A stretch of 64,000 bases of DNA, from the NCBI GenBank assembly GCA_050744865.1, contig JBOGHW010000082.1, positions 11,841-75,840 of the forward strand, in the 5' to 3' direction. The position numbers were made by a program, and so were the translations under genes. Below the pieces are notes generated by a model. It did no database searches. It was not told the origin of the DNA and saw nothing but the letters and a program-made list of their open reading frames with translations. The first letter of the stretch is position 1, and each line of letters begins with the position of its first letter. Below are positions 40,596-48,157 of the stretch, one piece after another. Origin of the DNA: JAKACA01 sp050744865 (GTDB lineage: Bacteria; Actinomycetota; Acidimicrobiia; Acidimicrobiales; Bog-793).

Positions 40596-41425
40596 TCGGG
40601 CTCGCCTTGGCTTGCCGTACCCGCCGCACCCGCCGCACCCGCCGCACCCGCCGCAACCACCGCACCCGCACCGTCGGCGGCCGCGGCCAAGGTCGCCACT
40701 GCCATCGAGGCGGTGCCGGTCCTTAGGCCGACTCGCGTCGCTGTGACCACCTGCACCACGCCACCGCTCAGCAAGTCACGCCGCGTGGAGGTGAAGCCGG
40801 CGTCGGCCAACATGCCGGCCAGTTCGTCGTGGCTCGGCAGGTACGCGACCGAGGCCGGCAAGTAGCGGTAAGCGGCGGCGTCCGAAAACGCTGCCCCGAT
40901 GCGTGGCACGAAGTGGTTGAACCACAGGCGGTGGCCGATCTTCATCAAGGGGTGCTCCGGCAGCGCTACCTCGAGCAGGGCGATCCGTCCTCCTGGTCGC
41001 ACGACTCGCGCGAACTCGACGACGACGGCATGGATCTCGGCGAAGTTGCGGAGAGCAAAGCCGCTCACGGCGGCATCGACGGCACGGTCCCCCATCGGCA
41101 TCATGGCTGCGTCGGCCAGCACCATCGAGGCGCCACCTGAGTGCCCGGCCTTCAGCATCCCCATCGAGAGATCGACGCCGATGGCTCGGTAGCCGGAGCC
41201 CACCAGCGCTCTTGCCAGATCCCCGGTTCCCGAACCGACGTCGGCGATCAACGAGCCGGGCGGCGCGGCGAGCAGGCTGATGGTCCGCCGGCGCCAGTGC
41301 CCGTCGAGCCCGAAGGTCATGAGCTTGTTACAAAAGTCGTATCGCGGCGCGATGGTGTCGAACATCTCGCGCACCCTTGCCCGCTTGTCGGGGGTTGGCG
41401 GAAGGGGGCTCGAAGGAGTCTCCAC
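40592..41425 (-). CDS. menG: Demethylmenaquinone methyltransferase
   Basis: A 277-residue UbiE/MenG-type SAM methyltransferase: VREMFDTIAPRYDFCNKLMT (family signature), LIADVGSGTGDLARALVG (SAM motif I), SGFALRNFAEIHAVVVEFAR followed by VVRPGGRIALLEV. It performs the last C-methylation of menaquinone. The 3' end carries an Ala-Ala-Gly tail encoded by a 9-bp tandem repeat, longer than the usual 230-240 residue protein. GTG 41425 sits 7 nt after TAACCT, a leaderless-type start. It is the first gene of the menG-menF pair. Confidence 0.92.
   Translation of the reverse strand: METPSSPLPPTPDKRARVREMFDTIAPRYDFCNKLMTFGLDGHWRRRTISLLAAPPGSLIADVGSGTGDLARALVGSGYRAIGVDLSMGMLKAGHSGGASMVLADAAMMPMGDRAVDAAVSGFALRNFAEIHAVVVEFARVVRPGGRIALLEVALPEHPLMKIGHRLWFNHFVPRIGAAFSDAAAYRYLPASVAYLPSHDELAGMLADAGFTSTRRDLLSGGVVQVVTATRVGLRTGTASMAVATLAAAADGAGAVVAAGAAGAAGAAGTASQGEPE
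40619..40674. repeat. 9-bp tandem repeat in the 3' end of menG
   Basis: About six copies of CCCGCCGCA (plus strand), the later ones degenerate, encode Ala-Ala-Gly units in the MenG tail. Because 9 bp is three codons, copy-number change would alter tail length without a frameshift. Confidence 0.8.
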
Positions 41426-41432
41426 GGCAAGC

Positions 41433-41438
41433 AGGTTA
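41433..41438 (-). promoter_or_regulatory. -10 hexamer of menG (leaderless type)
   Basis: On the minus strand TAACCT ends 7 nt before GTG 41425, with no Shine-Dalgarno sequence. Confidence 0.5.
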
Positions 41439-41472
41439 CGACTTCGGCGCCAGCGCCCCGTCGCGTGAGCGC

Positions 41473-41790
41473 TCAGAGGGGGTCACCCGGCGATGATCGC
41501 GGCGATGGGGACACCGCGTCAGCCAGACCGGCGAGCACGTCGTCGTCCATGATCAAGGGCCGCGGCTTGGCGTGCGCAAAGCCGGCGAAGTGCATGAGGG
41601 CGGTCCCGGTCCCCATGTCGAAGCCGGGAACCCTCCAGTCGGAGCGGTCGAACGTCTTCCATCCCGTTGCCGTGCCGAGCCGGGACTGCGTGACAACTTC
41701 GCGGATCAGGTCTGCCAAGTCCGGCCTGGTAGCCAAAGTGCCTGCCGTCTGCTCAGAGCTCTCCTTGCGTATCCCGCTCACCCATGCCAC
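41473..41790 (-). CDS. Doubtful hypothetical ORF, possibly a gene remnant
   Basis: A 105-codon open frame starting at GTG 41790 in the 464-nt gap between menG and the phosphoesterase. Parts look protein-like (RPDLADLIREVVTQSRLG, GWKTFDRSDWRVPGFDMGTG, AHAKPRPLIMDDDVLAGLAD), but I recognise no family. Immediately upstream, another minus-strand frame (MFDKGSPRPYWIQRANLAG) also looks coding and stops inside this ORF, which would fit a frameshifted remnant. No ribosome site or TANNNT promoter precedes it. The rest of the gap holds nothing I can name. Confidence 0.3.
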   Translation of the reverse strand: MAWVSGIRKESSEQTAGTLATRPDLADLIREVVTQSRLGTATGWKTFDRSDWRVPGFDMGTGTALMHFAGFAHAKPRPLIMDDDVLAGLADAVSPSPRSSPGDPL

Positions 41791-41889
41791 AGTCGGCCCG
41801 TTGTTCGCCGGGGCCGGCGAGGTTGGCTCGTTGGATCCAGTAGGGCCTGGGCGATCCTTTGTCGAACATCTGGTGCGGGACCTGCTCAG

Positions 41890-43125
41890 TTAGAAGTTGA
41901 AGCACTGAGTCAGGTTGCTGATGGCGGCGTTGCCATCACGTGGGGGGAATGCTGCGCCGTTGGTCGCGTTGTTGGTTGTCGGGGTGCTCTTGTTGAATGA
42001 AGTGTTGATCGACGCCAGAGCCGGCAAGTCGAACACGTACTCGATGAACTTCAAGACCGAGCTGTGCTCGGAGAAGGTCGTGTCGATGTAGTCGGTCTTG
42101 GCGTAGGGCGAGATGATCAATGTCGGCACCCGGATCCCTGGGCCATAGGCGTCGAGCTGCGTCGGCGCGATGTGGTCGAAGAAGCCGCCGCCCTCGTCGT
42201 AGGTGAGGATGACCGCCGTCGAGTCCCAAACCTTGGAGGCCATCACGTCCTTGATGATCGTGTTCATCAGGTTCTGCCCCGTGTGGATGTTCTCCGGCGG
42301 GTGCTCGTCGTAGGGCGGCTCGTTCGTGACGAACGAGACTTGCGGAAGCGTGCCGTTCTTGCAGTCGGCCCTGAAGTCGTCGGGCGTCTGGTTGAGCTCG
42401 TTGTCCGCACCGCCCGTCGCCCAGTTCTTCCACAGCGCCAGGATCGAGTAATTGCTCGGGCAGTGGAAGTTGTAGTTCTTGAACGTGATGCCGCCCGTGG
42501 TGAGTGCGTCGAGGATGCAGGGAAAGTCCTGGGAGCCGTTGTTGATGCTGTTGCCCGTGTTGCCGCCACTCGTGCCGGCGTAGAGCACCATCCGGTTCGG
42601 GTAGGTGTCTGACAGCATCCCGCAGAAGTAGTTCGCCATAAGCGTGTACTCCTTTGCGTACTTGTAGTAATGGGGCAAGTCGGCCTCGTCGTAGTAACCC
42701 ATGGCGTTCTTGCCGTTCTCCGACACGAATCCGTCCATCTTGCCGTCGTCGTACTCGCCGTGAATGGTGGTCCAGTCGTGATACGGATCGTTGTCGTTGT
42801 CGGTGTCGTCAGTAAAGTGCCACGGAGCGACGCCCCCGACGGTGTACCCGGCAGGGATTCCGTACCCGGCTGGCAGCTTCTTGTAAGTGCCGAAGTAGGT
42901 GTCGAACGAGTGGTTCTCCTGGCACAGCACCACGATGTGCTCGATTGGAGTCGAGCCCGCAGCCGCCAGCTTGGGGCGGCGCCTACGCGGGGCTGGCGCG
43001 GCGCCGGCCGCCTCTGCCCCGATCAGTGGGGCGGACAAGCCCGCCGCCGCCACTGCACCTATTCCTTGAAGGAAGCGCCGGCGGGGCAGCGCGGGCGCGG
43101 CCGCGAAGTCGCCTTGATCAGTCAT
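41890..43125 (-). CDS. Tat-exported phosphoesterase (phospholipase C / acid phosphatase-like)
   Basis: A 411-residue secreted enzyme. The N-terminus has a twin-arginine signal, LPRRRFLQGIGAVAAAGLSA, ending near GAEAAGAAP. The catalytic region begins IEHIVVLCQENHSFDTYFGT, the E-N-x-S-F-D-x-Y-F-G motif of the phosphoesterase (PLC/AcpA) family; YDEGGGFFDHIAP and VPTLIISPYAK supply other metal ligands. It likely hydrolyses phosphoesters outside the membrane. ATG 43125 has AAGGGGGA about 9 nt upstream. By eye its codons are less G+C-rich than neighbouring genes, with many AAC, TTC and GTT, which may indicate transfer or selection for secreted-protein composition. Confidence 0.88.
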   Translation of the reverse strand: MTDQGDFAAAPALPRRRFLQGIGAVAAAGLSAPLIGAEAAGAAPAPRRRRPKLAAAGSTPIEHIVVLCQENHSFDTYFGTYKKLPAGYGIPAGYTVGGVAPWHFTDDTDNDNDPYHDWTTIHGEYDDGKMDGFVSENGKNAMGYYDEADLPHYYKYAKEYTLMANYFCGMLSDTYPNRMVLYAGTSGGNTGNSINNGSQDFPCILDALTTGGITFKNYNFHCPSNYSILALWKNWATGGADNELNQTPDDFRADCKNGTLPQVSFVTNEPPYDEHPPENIHTGQNLMNTIIKDVMASKVWDSTAVILTYDEGGGFFDHIAPTQLDAYGPGIRVPTLIISPYAKTDYIDTTFSEHSSVLKFIEYVFDLPALASINTSFNKSTPTTNNATNGAAFPPRDGNAAISNLTQCFNF

Positions 43126-43508
43126 ATCGATGTATCCCCCCTTGACGGCTGCAATCAGCCAGCCGCTCCACCGCCGCCGGGCATCGAGTCCAGCGGCGGA
43201 TCCTGTCCGTTTGGTAACCAGCAGCCCGGCATGGACGCCGACGGAAGCCGACAACCTATCGAGCCGTACTGCCACCCCCTTGCTTAGCGCGACGCTGAGC
43301 CAGCGGGAGCTCTAGCCGGTTGGCCCGACAGTCGCATGGTAGGAGTCAGTTACCGGTGAGTCAAGTTAGTTCTCGTTTCGCATCCCGTGGCGCCCGCTCC
43401 CGCGGCTCTCCAACTTGCAAAGCGGCGGCCGGCCGGGTACCCATGTGCGCCGCATCGGACGATCGGGACGTGATGGGCGACCTGGGCGATGCGTCGAGAG
43501 GGGGAGTT
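43126..43508. other. Intergenic region between divergent genes
   Basis: These 383 nt separate the phosphoesterase from the HsdR-like gene. I find no convincing open frame, RNA gene or strong repeat. The only clear signals are the ribosome sites at its two ends; promoters for both genes must lie here but are not evident. Confidence 0.5.
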
Positions 43509-44288
43509 ATGGCAATGGTCCAGGAGCGTCAGGGTGCAGCTGGGCTTATTCGTGACGTGCTTTGTGGAGGAGTAGTGGGGAGCCCGAGAGCTCTGCCCGG
43601 CCTATTGACCCGTCACGGCCAGATGCTCGGAGCCGGCTGGCGGCACATGGACCAGGCATCGGCCCCGCGGTCGATCGAGACGCTGCTGAAGCGGGATCTT
43701 CTCGTCGAGGGGCTGTTGCGCTTGAACGGCGACACGATCGACGAGGAAGGCGCCGAGAGCCTGGTAGATCAGCTCGCGGCGCTCACCGCTTCCGCCGAGG
43801 CGGCGTCAGGCGAGCCCGCCCACGACCAATTCATGTCGTGGTTGAGGGGCGAAGGCTCCATCGCGGGCTCCAAGGTCCGGCTCGTCGACTTCGACGACCT
43901 CGGCCAGAACACGTACGCGCTCTGGACAAACTTGCGAATCCCGGACCGCGACGGGCAGGCACGTCACGTGGACATGCTTTTGTTCGTGAACGGCGTCCCC
44001 ACCGTGGTCGTCGAGACCGGCCCCCGCTCGGAGGACCTGTCCCAGACCTTGCCCGAGCTCTTCGTTCCCATCGTCTACTCGGTGTTCGCCGGCCGGGACG
44101 GCGGTCCCGGGCTCGCGAGCAGCAGGCGGAAGGAGGAGCATGTGCCAGTCGTGGCGCACAAGGGTGACGGGCCACCGGCGTTCTCTCCGCTGTCGCGGCG
44201 CACGGCTGATGCCGTGACCGAGATGCTGAGGCCGCAAGCGGTTCTCGACGCGATTATTGCGACCGGGACGCGATGCCGGGCGATCTAG
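43509..44288 (+). CDS. Orphan HsdR N-terminal-domain-like protein lacking the catalytic lysine
   Basis: A 259-residue protein whose middle (about residues 55-180) resembles the N-terminal domain of type I restriction subunit HsdR: LLVEGLLRLNGDTIDEEGAE, FMSWLRGEGSIAGSKVRLVD followed by FDDLGQNTYALWTNLRI, then RHVDMLLFVNGVPTVVVETG. In HsdR the last part reads R-P-D-i-v-l-f-v-N-G-x-P-l-v-v-i-E-x-K, the PD-(D/E)xK core. Here the Asp and Glu remain but the lysine is Gly, so nuclease activity is unlikely. No ATPase domain follows and no hsdM or hsdS is nearby. ATG 43509 has AGAGGGGGAG directly upstream; longer in-frame starts exist. Function is unknown. Confidence 0.7.
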   Translation: MAMVQERQGAAGLIRDVLCGGVVGSPRALPGLLTRHGQMLGAGWRHMDQASAPRSIETLLKRDLLVEGLLRLNGDTIDEEGAESLVDQLAALTASAEAASGEPAHDQFMSWLRGEGSIAGSKVRLVDFDDLGQNTYALWTNLRIPDRDGQARHVDMLLFVNGVPTVVVETGPRSEDLSQTLPELFVPIVYSVFAGRDGGPGLASSRRKEEHVPVVAHKGDGPPAFSPLSRRTADAVTEMLRPQAVLDAIIATGTRCRAI

Positions 44289-44458
44289 CAGAGCTCTCGT
44301 CGATCGCCTCGATGCTCGACGAGCTGAGCCGCCGGGTCTCGGTCATGGCAGAGACGGCCAGCCAAGAGAAACAAGAGCGCGCTGCAGCCGAGCTGTTCGC
44401 CGTCGAGAAGGCACTGCAAGGGGCGACCCGGCGCCTCGAACGGCTACTGGGAAGTTAA
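44273..44458 (+). CDS. Small helical (coiled-coil-like) protein
   Basis: A 61-residue protein, almost wholly helical by composition, with heptad-like hydrophobic spacing (LAELSSIASMLDELSRRVSV, then ELFAVEKALQGATRRLERLL). Its ATG overlaps the end of the HsdR-like gene by 16 nt in another frame, which suggests translational coupling. The gene is followed at once by a perfect hairpin, consistent with the end of a two-gene transcript. No signal peptide is present. The family is not known to me; a partner or regulator of the upstream protein is a guess from coupling alone. Confidence 0.6.
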   Translation: MPGDLAELSSIASMLDELSRRVSVMAETASQEKQERAAAELFAVEKALQGATRRLERLLGS

Positions 44459-44470
44459 CCCCGGACGCGC

Positions 44471-44496
44471 CGACGGCGCCCAGAAGGGCGCCGTCG
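44471..44496 (+). terminator. Perfect hairpin after the small coiled-coil gene
   Basis: CGACGGCGCCC (44471-44481) and GGGCGCCGTCG (44486-44496) form an 11-bp perfect stem with loop AGAA. No T-run follows. It lies between convergent genes, so it can serve both. Shorter palindromes (CCACTCAAGTGG, GGAACCGGTTCC) follow before nth. Confidence 0.72.
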
Positions 44497-44571
44497 GGAG
44501 TGGGCCGGGCGGCGGATCCCGAACTCCACTCAAGTGGAACCAGGTGGCGGGAACCGGTTCCAGTTCAAAGA

Positions 44572-45330
44572 CTAGCGCGACGGCCGCCCCGGCGCTACCG
44601 CCACCGGCGCAGGCTTAGTCGCCTTGGGTTTGCCCTTGGGCCCGGCCCGGCCGGTCGGGGCGAGCCCGGCTGAGGGGCACAGGTCGGCCAGCAGGCATTC
44701 GCCGCAGAGCGGGCGGCGAGCAATGCACACGCGCCGGCCGTGCAGGATCAGCCGCAGGCTGACAGCACCCCACTCGTCCGCGGGCAGGAGGGCGCAAAGG
44801 GCAGTCTCGACCTTCTCCGGGTCTGTCTCGGAGGTGAGGCGCAGGAGCTTGGAGAGTCGAAGCACATGCGTGTCGACGGGCAAGCCGGGCTGGCCGAGGG
44901 CCACCGAGCGGACCACGTTCGCGGTCTTGCGGCCGACGCCGGGTAAGGAGGTCAGATCCTCCATCGAGGAGGGGAAGTCGCGCGCCTTCGGATAGTTCTC
45001 GGCAATGACGCGGGACATCCCGAGCAGGTGATTGGCCTTCGAGCGGAAGAAGCCGGTTGACTGGATCATCGCCTCGAGCTCTTGGCGGTCGGCGGCGGCC
45101 AGGGCGACTGCGGTCGGGTACCTCTTGAAAAGTCCCGGGGTCACCATGTTGACGCGGTCGTCGGTGCATTGGGCCGACAGGATCGTGGCCACGAGCAGCT
45201 GGAACGGCGTGCGAAACTTGAGCTCGCAGAGCTCTTTGGCGCCGCCGGGGTAGGCATCGGCGAGCTGCGTGCTGATCGCGGCCGCCCGCTCGGCCAGGGC
45301 TCGGCGGGACTCCTTGCGACGCGGTGGCAC
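44572..45330 (-). CDS. nth: Endonuclease III
   Basis: A 252-residue HhH-GPD glycosylase. The helix-hairpin-helix LPGVGRKTANVV carries the catalytic lysine, and VDTHVLRLSKLL the catalytic aspartate. The C-terminal [4Fe-4S] cluster is C-x6-C-x2-C-x5-C in CIARRPLCGECLLADLC. It removes oxidised pyrimidines and nicks abasic DNA. A basic Lys/Pro tail extends the C-terminus. GTG 45330 sits 6 nt after TAATCT; mshD starts divergently 36 nt away. Confidence 0.95.
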   Translation of the reverse strand: MPPRRKESRRALAERAAAISTQLADAYPGGAKELCELKFRTPFQLLVATILSAQCTDDRVNMVTPGLFKRYPTAVALAAADRQELEAMIQSTGFFRSKANHLLGMSRVIAENYPKARDFPSSMEDLTSLPGVGRKTANVVRSVALGQPGLPVDTHVLRLSKLLRLTSETDPEKVETALCALLPADEWGAVSLRLILHGRRVCIARRPLCGECLLADLCPSAGLAPTGRAGPKGKPKATKPAPVAVAPGRPSR

Positions 45331-45336
45331 GGCGGC

Positions 45337-45342
45337 AGATTA
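45337..45342 (-). promoter_or_regulatory. -10 hexamer of nth (leaderless type)
   Basis: On the minus strand TAATCT ends 6 nt before GTG 45330. It is paired back-to-back with the mshD hexamer in a 36-nt gap. Confidence 0.55.
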
Positions 45343-45354
45343 CCCAGGCCGGGT

Positions 45355-45360
45355 TAGCCT
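45355..45360 (+). promoter_or_regulatory. -10 hexamer of mshD (leaderless type)
   Basis: TAGCCT ends 6 nt before ATG 45367, with no Shine-Dalgarno sequence. Confidence 0.55.
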
Positions 45361-45366
45361 TCCACC

Positions 45367-46278
45367 ATGCACCATGTCGAGGTCAAGCGACGGATGGGCG
45401 AGGAGGACATCGCTGCTCTGGTACGGCTCGTCGATGCAGCGACGGCAGCCGACGGGCACCGCGCGCTCGGCGAGCACAAGTGGGTGGACCTCGTGCAGGG
45501 AGGGCGAGAGGGCTTCGCCGGGTTCATCGCACGGGACACCTCGAGGGGCCGCGTCATCGGCTATGCCCAGATAAGCCGCGGCGAGTCTGACAGCTGGGCC
45601 GTCGAGTACGTCGTCCATCCTGCCTGGCGCAACCTGGAGCCGGATCTCCGCTCCGAGTTGGCCGCGGCGGCATTGAGCGAGATAGGCGCGCAGGGAGGTG
45701 GGCACGTCCACCTCTGGGTGCCCAAACCATCGGAGGCGGACGACAAGGTCGCCGCCGGCGTGGGTCTGCAAAGGGGGCGCGATCTGTACCAGATGCGCTG
45801 CGACCTGCCCCTGCGGTCGCCACCATCCAGCATCGAGACAAGGACGTTCCGCCTCGGTGAGGACGAAGCACGCTGGCTGGAGGTGAACAACGCTGCTTTC
45901 CACGGGCATCCTGAGCAGGGCAGCTGGACGCTCGACACCATCGCCGACCGGGAGCGCCAGAGTTGGTTCGACGCCGCGGGGTTCCTCCTCCACGAGCTCA
46001 GCGGTCAGCTCGCCGGCTTCTGCTGGACCAAGATCCAGCCCGACGACGAGGCCGACGAGATGCTCGGCGAGATCTACGTCATCGCCGTCAATCCAGCGTT
46101 CCAGGGCCGGGGCTTGGGCAAGCAGCTCGTTCTTGCCGGTCTCGAGTACCTCGCAGACAAGGGCTTGAGGACCGGGATGCTCTACGTCGACAGGGACAAC
46201 GTCGAGGCGCGCTCTTTGTACAAGGGGCTCGGTTTCCGTGACGATCATCTCGACAGGGCCTACACGGGGGACGTGTGA
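45367..46278 (+). CDS. mshD: Mycothiol synthase
   Basis: A 303-residue protein with two tandem GNAT domains. The C-terminal one is the better conserved: GEIYVIAVNPAFQGRGLGKQ followed by LVLAGLEYLADKGLR and LYVDRDNVEARSLYKGLGF, the acetyl-CoA site and end of the fold. The N-terminal domain is degenerate (VIGYAQISRG, VHPAWRN). Order, length and the central W-F-D-A-A-G-F-L-L-H segment match MshD, which acetylates Cys-GlcN-Ins in the last step of mycothiol synthesis, a thiol restricted to actinobacteria. It starts leaderless-style and is coupled to rlmN by GTGA overlap. Confidence 0.9.
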   Translation: MHHVEVKRRMGEEDIAALVRLVDAATAADGHRALGEHKWVDLVQGGREGFAGFIARDTSRGRVIGYAQISRGESDSWAVEYVVHPAWRNLEPDLRSELAAAALSEIGAQGGGHVHLWVPKPSEADDKVAAGVGLQRGRDLYQMRCDLPLRSPPSSIETRTFRLGEDEARWLEVNNAAFHGHPEQGSWTLDTIADRERQSWFDAAGFLLHELSGQLAGFCWTKIQPDDEADEMLGEIYVIAVNPAFQGRGLGKQLVLAGLEYLADKGLRTGMLYVDRDNVEARSLYKGLGFRDDHLDRAYTGDV

Positions 46279-47330
46279 GCCGCTACGACGTGCCTCGAAG
46301 TGCTCTGGGCGAGTTGTTGCCCGGGGAGCCGTCATACAGGGTGGACCAGCTCTGGGACGGTATGTACAAGCGGCTGCTGATGCCGGCCGAGCTCACGGAC
46401 CTGCCCCGGGAGCTACGAGCCCGCCTAGCCCATGAGCCGGCCTTGGCTTGCGCCTTTTCGATGAGGACGGAGTCTGTCAGTGACGCCGGCGCCACACGCA
46501 AGTGGTTGCTGGTGGCCGCTGACGGCACAGGTGTCGAGGTCGTCCTGATGCGCTACCGCGAGCGCGTCACGGCCTGCGTGTCGAGCCAGGCAGGCTGCGC
46601 GATGGGTTGCGGCTTTTGCGCCACCGGGCAGGCGGGCTACTCGCGGCAGCTGAGCGTCGGTGAGATCGTCGAACAGGTAGTCCACGCCGGCCGGGCATGC
46701 CGGGAGCTGGGGTGGGGTCGCCTGTCGAACGTCGTGATGATGGGCATGGGTGAGCCGCTCGCCAACTACAGGAGTGTCTTGGGCGCCGTTCGCACCTGGA
46801 ACGAGCACATGGGCATCGGGGCCCGTTCGACCACGATCTCGACAGTCGGCATAGTGCCCGGCATCCTGCGCTTGGCAGGCGAGCCGCTGCAGGTCAACCT
46901 GGCCGTCTCGCTCCACGCCGCCAACGACGAGCTTCGCAGCGAGCTCGTGCCCATCAACAAGCGCTACCCGTTGACCGAGCTCATGGCCGCCTGCAGCCGG
47001 TACGTCGAGGCGACACGCCGGCGGATCTCATTCGAGTGGGCGTGCATCTCGGGCGTGAACGACCGTCAGTCGGACGCCGAAGAGCTGGCGGATCGGGCTC
47101 TGCCACTGCGTGCGCACGTCAACTTGATCCCACTCAACCCGACGCCCGGGTACCTCGTGGCTGGCTCGCCTCTCCGGCGGGTGAAAGAGTTCCGCGACGA
47201 GCTCGTCCGTGGAGGAGTCAACGCCACGATCCGCCACACGCGGGGGCGCGACGTCAACGGCGCTTGCGGCCAGCTGGCCGGCGCGACGGCGGCCGCGCCG
47301 GAGATGACGGGGGCGGAGCAGCTGGCATAG
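46275..47330 (+). CDS. rlmN: Dual-specificity rRNA/tRNA adenine-C2 methyltransferase RlmN
   Basis: A 351-residue radical-SAM enzyme. The iron-sulfur motif is C-x3-C-x2-C in GCAMGCGFCATGQ, and NVVMMGMGEPLANY and SLHAANDELRSELVPINKRY are family signatures. The methyl-carrying C-terminal cysteine is in RHTRGRDVNGACGQL. It methylates A2503 of 23S rRNA and A37 of some tRNAs. The GTG start overlaps the mshD stop as GTGA. The following 44 nt lead into a his-gene remnant. Confidence 0.95.
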   Translation: MSRYDVPRSALGELLPGEPSYRVDQLWDGMYKRLLMPAELTDLPRELRARLAHEPALACAFSMRTESVSDAGATRKWLLVAADGTGVEVVLMRYRERVTACVSSQAGCAMGCGFCATGQAGYSRQLSVGEIVEQVVHAGRACRELGWGRLSNVVMMGMGEPLANYRSVLGAVRTWNEHMGIGARSTTISTVGIVPGILRLAGEPLQVNLAVSLHAANDELRSELVPINKRYPLTELMAACSRYVEATRRRISFEWACISGVNDRQSDAEELADRALPLRAHVNLIPLNPTPGYLVAGSPLRRVKEFRDELVRGGVNATIRHTRGRDVNGACGQLAGATAAAPEMTGAEQLA

Positions 47331-47374
47331 CGTGGCTTCGTGCACGTCGACTGCAGCGCAGCAGCCCGGTGGGC

Positions 47375-47728
47375 GTGACGGTGGCGCCGCCCCATAGGAC
47401 AGCTCAGCTATCGCGCCATACCAACGAGACCTGCGTCACGGTCACGCTCGACCTCGACGAGCCACATCCTCGAGGCGTGCCGTTTCTCGGGATTTGTGTC
47501 GGCTTCCAGCTCTTGTTCGAGGCGTCCGAGGAGCATCCGGCCGAGCCGGGTCTCGGCCTCTGGGCGGGCCGGGTGCGCGCCAGTGGCTCTACTTCGTGCA
47601 CTCGTACCCGCGATGGGGGTGCCGACGGCCTCCTGGCAGCTTCCATCTTCCTCTTTGGTCGCCATACGGTGGCCGAAGCCAAGCGACACCTGGCCGCGGC
47701 GGGACTGAGCGTTCGCCCGGCGCCCTAG
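47375..47728 (+). pseudogene. Decayed fusion of hisB, hisH and hisF fragments
   Basis: Three histidine-biosynthesis pieces lie end to end in 354 nt. RTAQLSRHTNETCVTVTLDLD matches (in two overlapping parts) the start of HisB imidazoleglycerol-phosphate dehydratase. GVPFLGICVGFQLLFEASEE and GLGLWAGRVRA match HisH, with its YFVHSY motif still readable in the +1 frame near 47590. GADGLLAASIFLFGRHTVAE then matches the C-terminal end of HisF. The pieces follow operon order (B, H, F) but lack most of each gene and all of hisA, and a frameshift lies in the HisH part. It is the residue of internal deletions in a hisB-H-A-F operon; functional copies, if any, lie elsewhere. Confidence 0.8.
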
Positions 47729-47743
47729 AGGCGCCCGGCGCAT

Positions 47744-47749
47744 TACCGT
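47744..47749 (+). promoter_or_regulatory. -10 hexamer of the GroES-like gene (leaderless type)
   Basis: TACCGT ends 6 nt before GTG 47756, with no Shine-Dalgarno sequence. Confidence 0.55.
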
Positions 47750-47755
47750 TGGCAC

Positions 47756-48142
47756 GTGCAGACGAACGACAGCAAGGCCGCCGAGGCTAAGGCACCGGGC
47801 GGGCGCCCCAAGGCAGGAAGAGAAGGCGGCGGCAAGCAGCCGGTGACGATGCTGAACGACCGCGTGCTCGTGAGTGTGCCCCAATCCGAGGGAGAGCGCC
47901 GCTCTCGCTCCGGAATCCTCATACCGGCAACGGCGCAAGTTCAAAAGCGCCTCTCATGGGCCGAGGTGGCCGCTGTCGGTCCTCACGTCAGGACGATCCG
48001 GCCGGGGGACACGGTGCTCTTCAACCCTGAGGAGTGCTTCGAGGTGGACGTTCAGGGAGACGACTTCCTGATCCTGCGCGAGCGTGACGTCCACGCCATT
48101 GCCTCGCAGCGGATGGACGGCGGGACCGGACTTTACCTGTGA
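47756..48142 (+). CDS. GroES-like (Cpn10) co-chaperonin family protein
   Basis: A 128-residue protein whose C-terminal ~95 residues have the Cpn10 layout: MLNDRVLVSVPQSEGERRSR, SGILIPATAQ, AEVAAVGPHVRTIRPGDTVL, and DFLILRERDVHAI. A 30-residue Lys/Gly-rich N-terminal extension is not found in housekeeping GroES, and the mobile loop differs. No groEL follows, so this is probably a divergent second copy or a GroES-fold protein with another role. The start is fixed by TACCGT 6 nt upstream, and a hairpin follows the stop. Confidence 0.8.
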   Translation: MQTNDSKAAEAKAPGGRPKAGREGGGKQPVTMLNDRVLVSVPQSEGERRSRSGILIPATAQVQKRLSWAEVAAVGPHVRTIRPGDTVLFNPEECFEVDVQGDDFLILRERDVHAIASQRMDGGTGLYL

Positions 48143-48157
48143 CGCTCGAGGGCACCG

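Noticed and set aside
47036..47374. Extension of the his-remnant frame back into rlmN
   Set aside because: That part overlaps well-conserved RlmN in another frame and shows no His-protein similarity.
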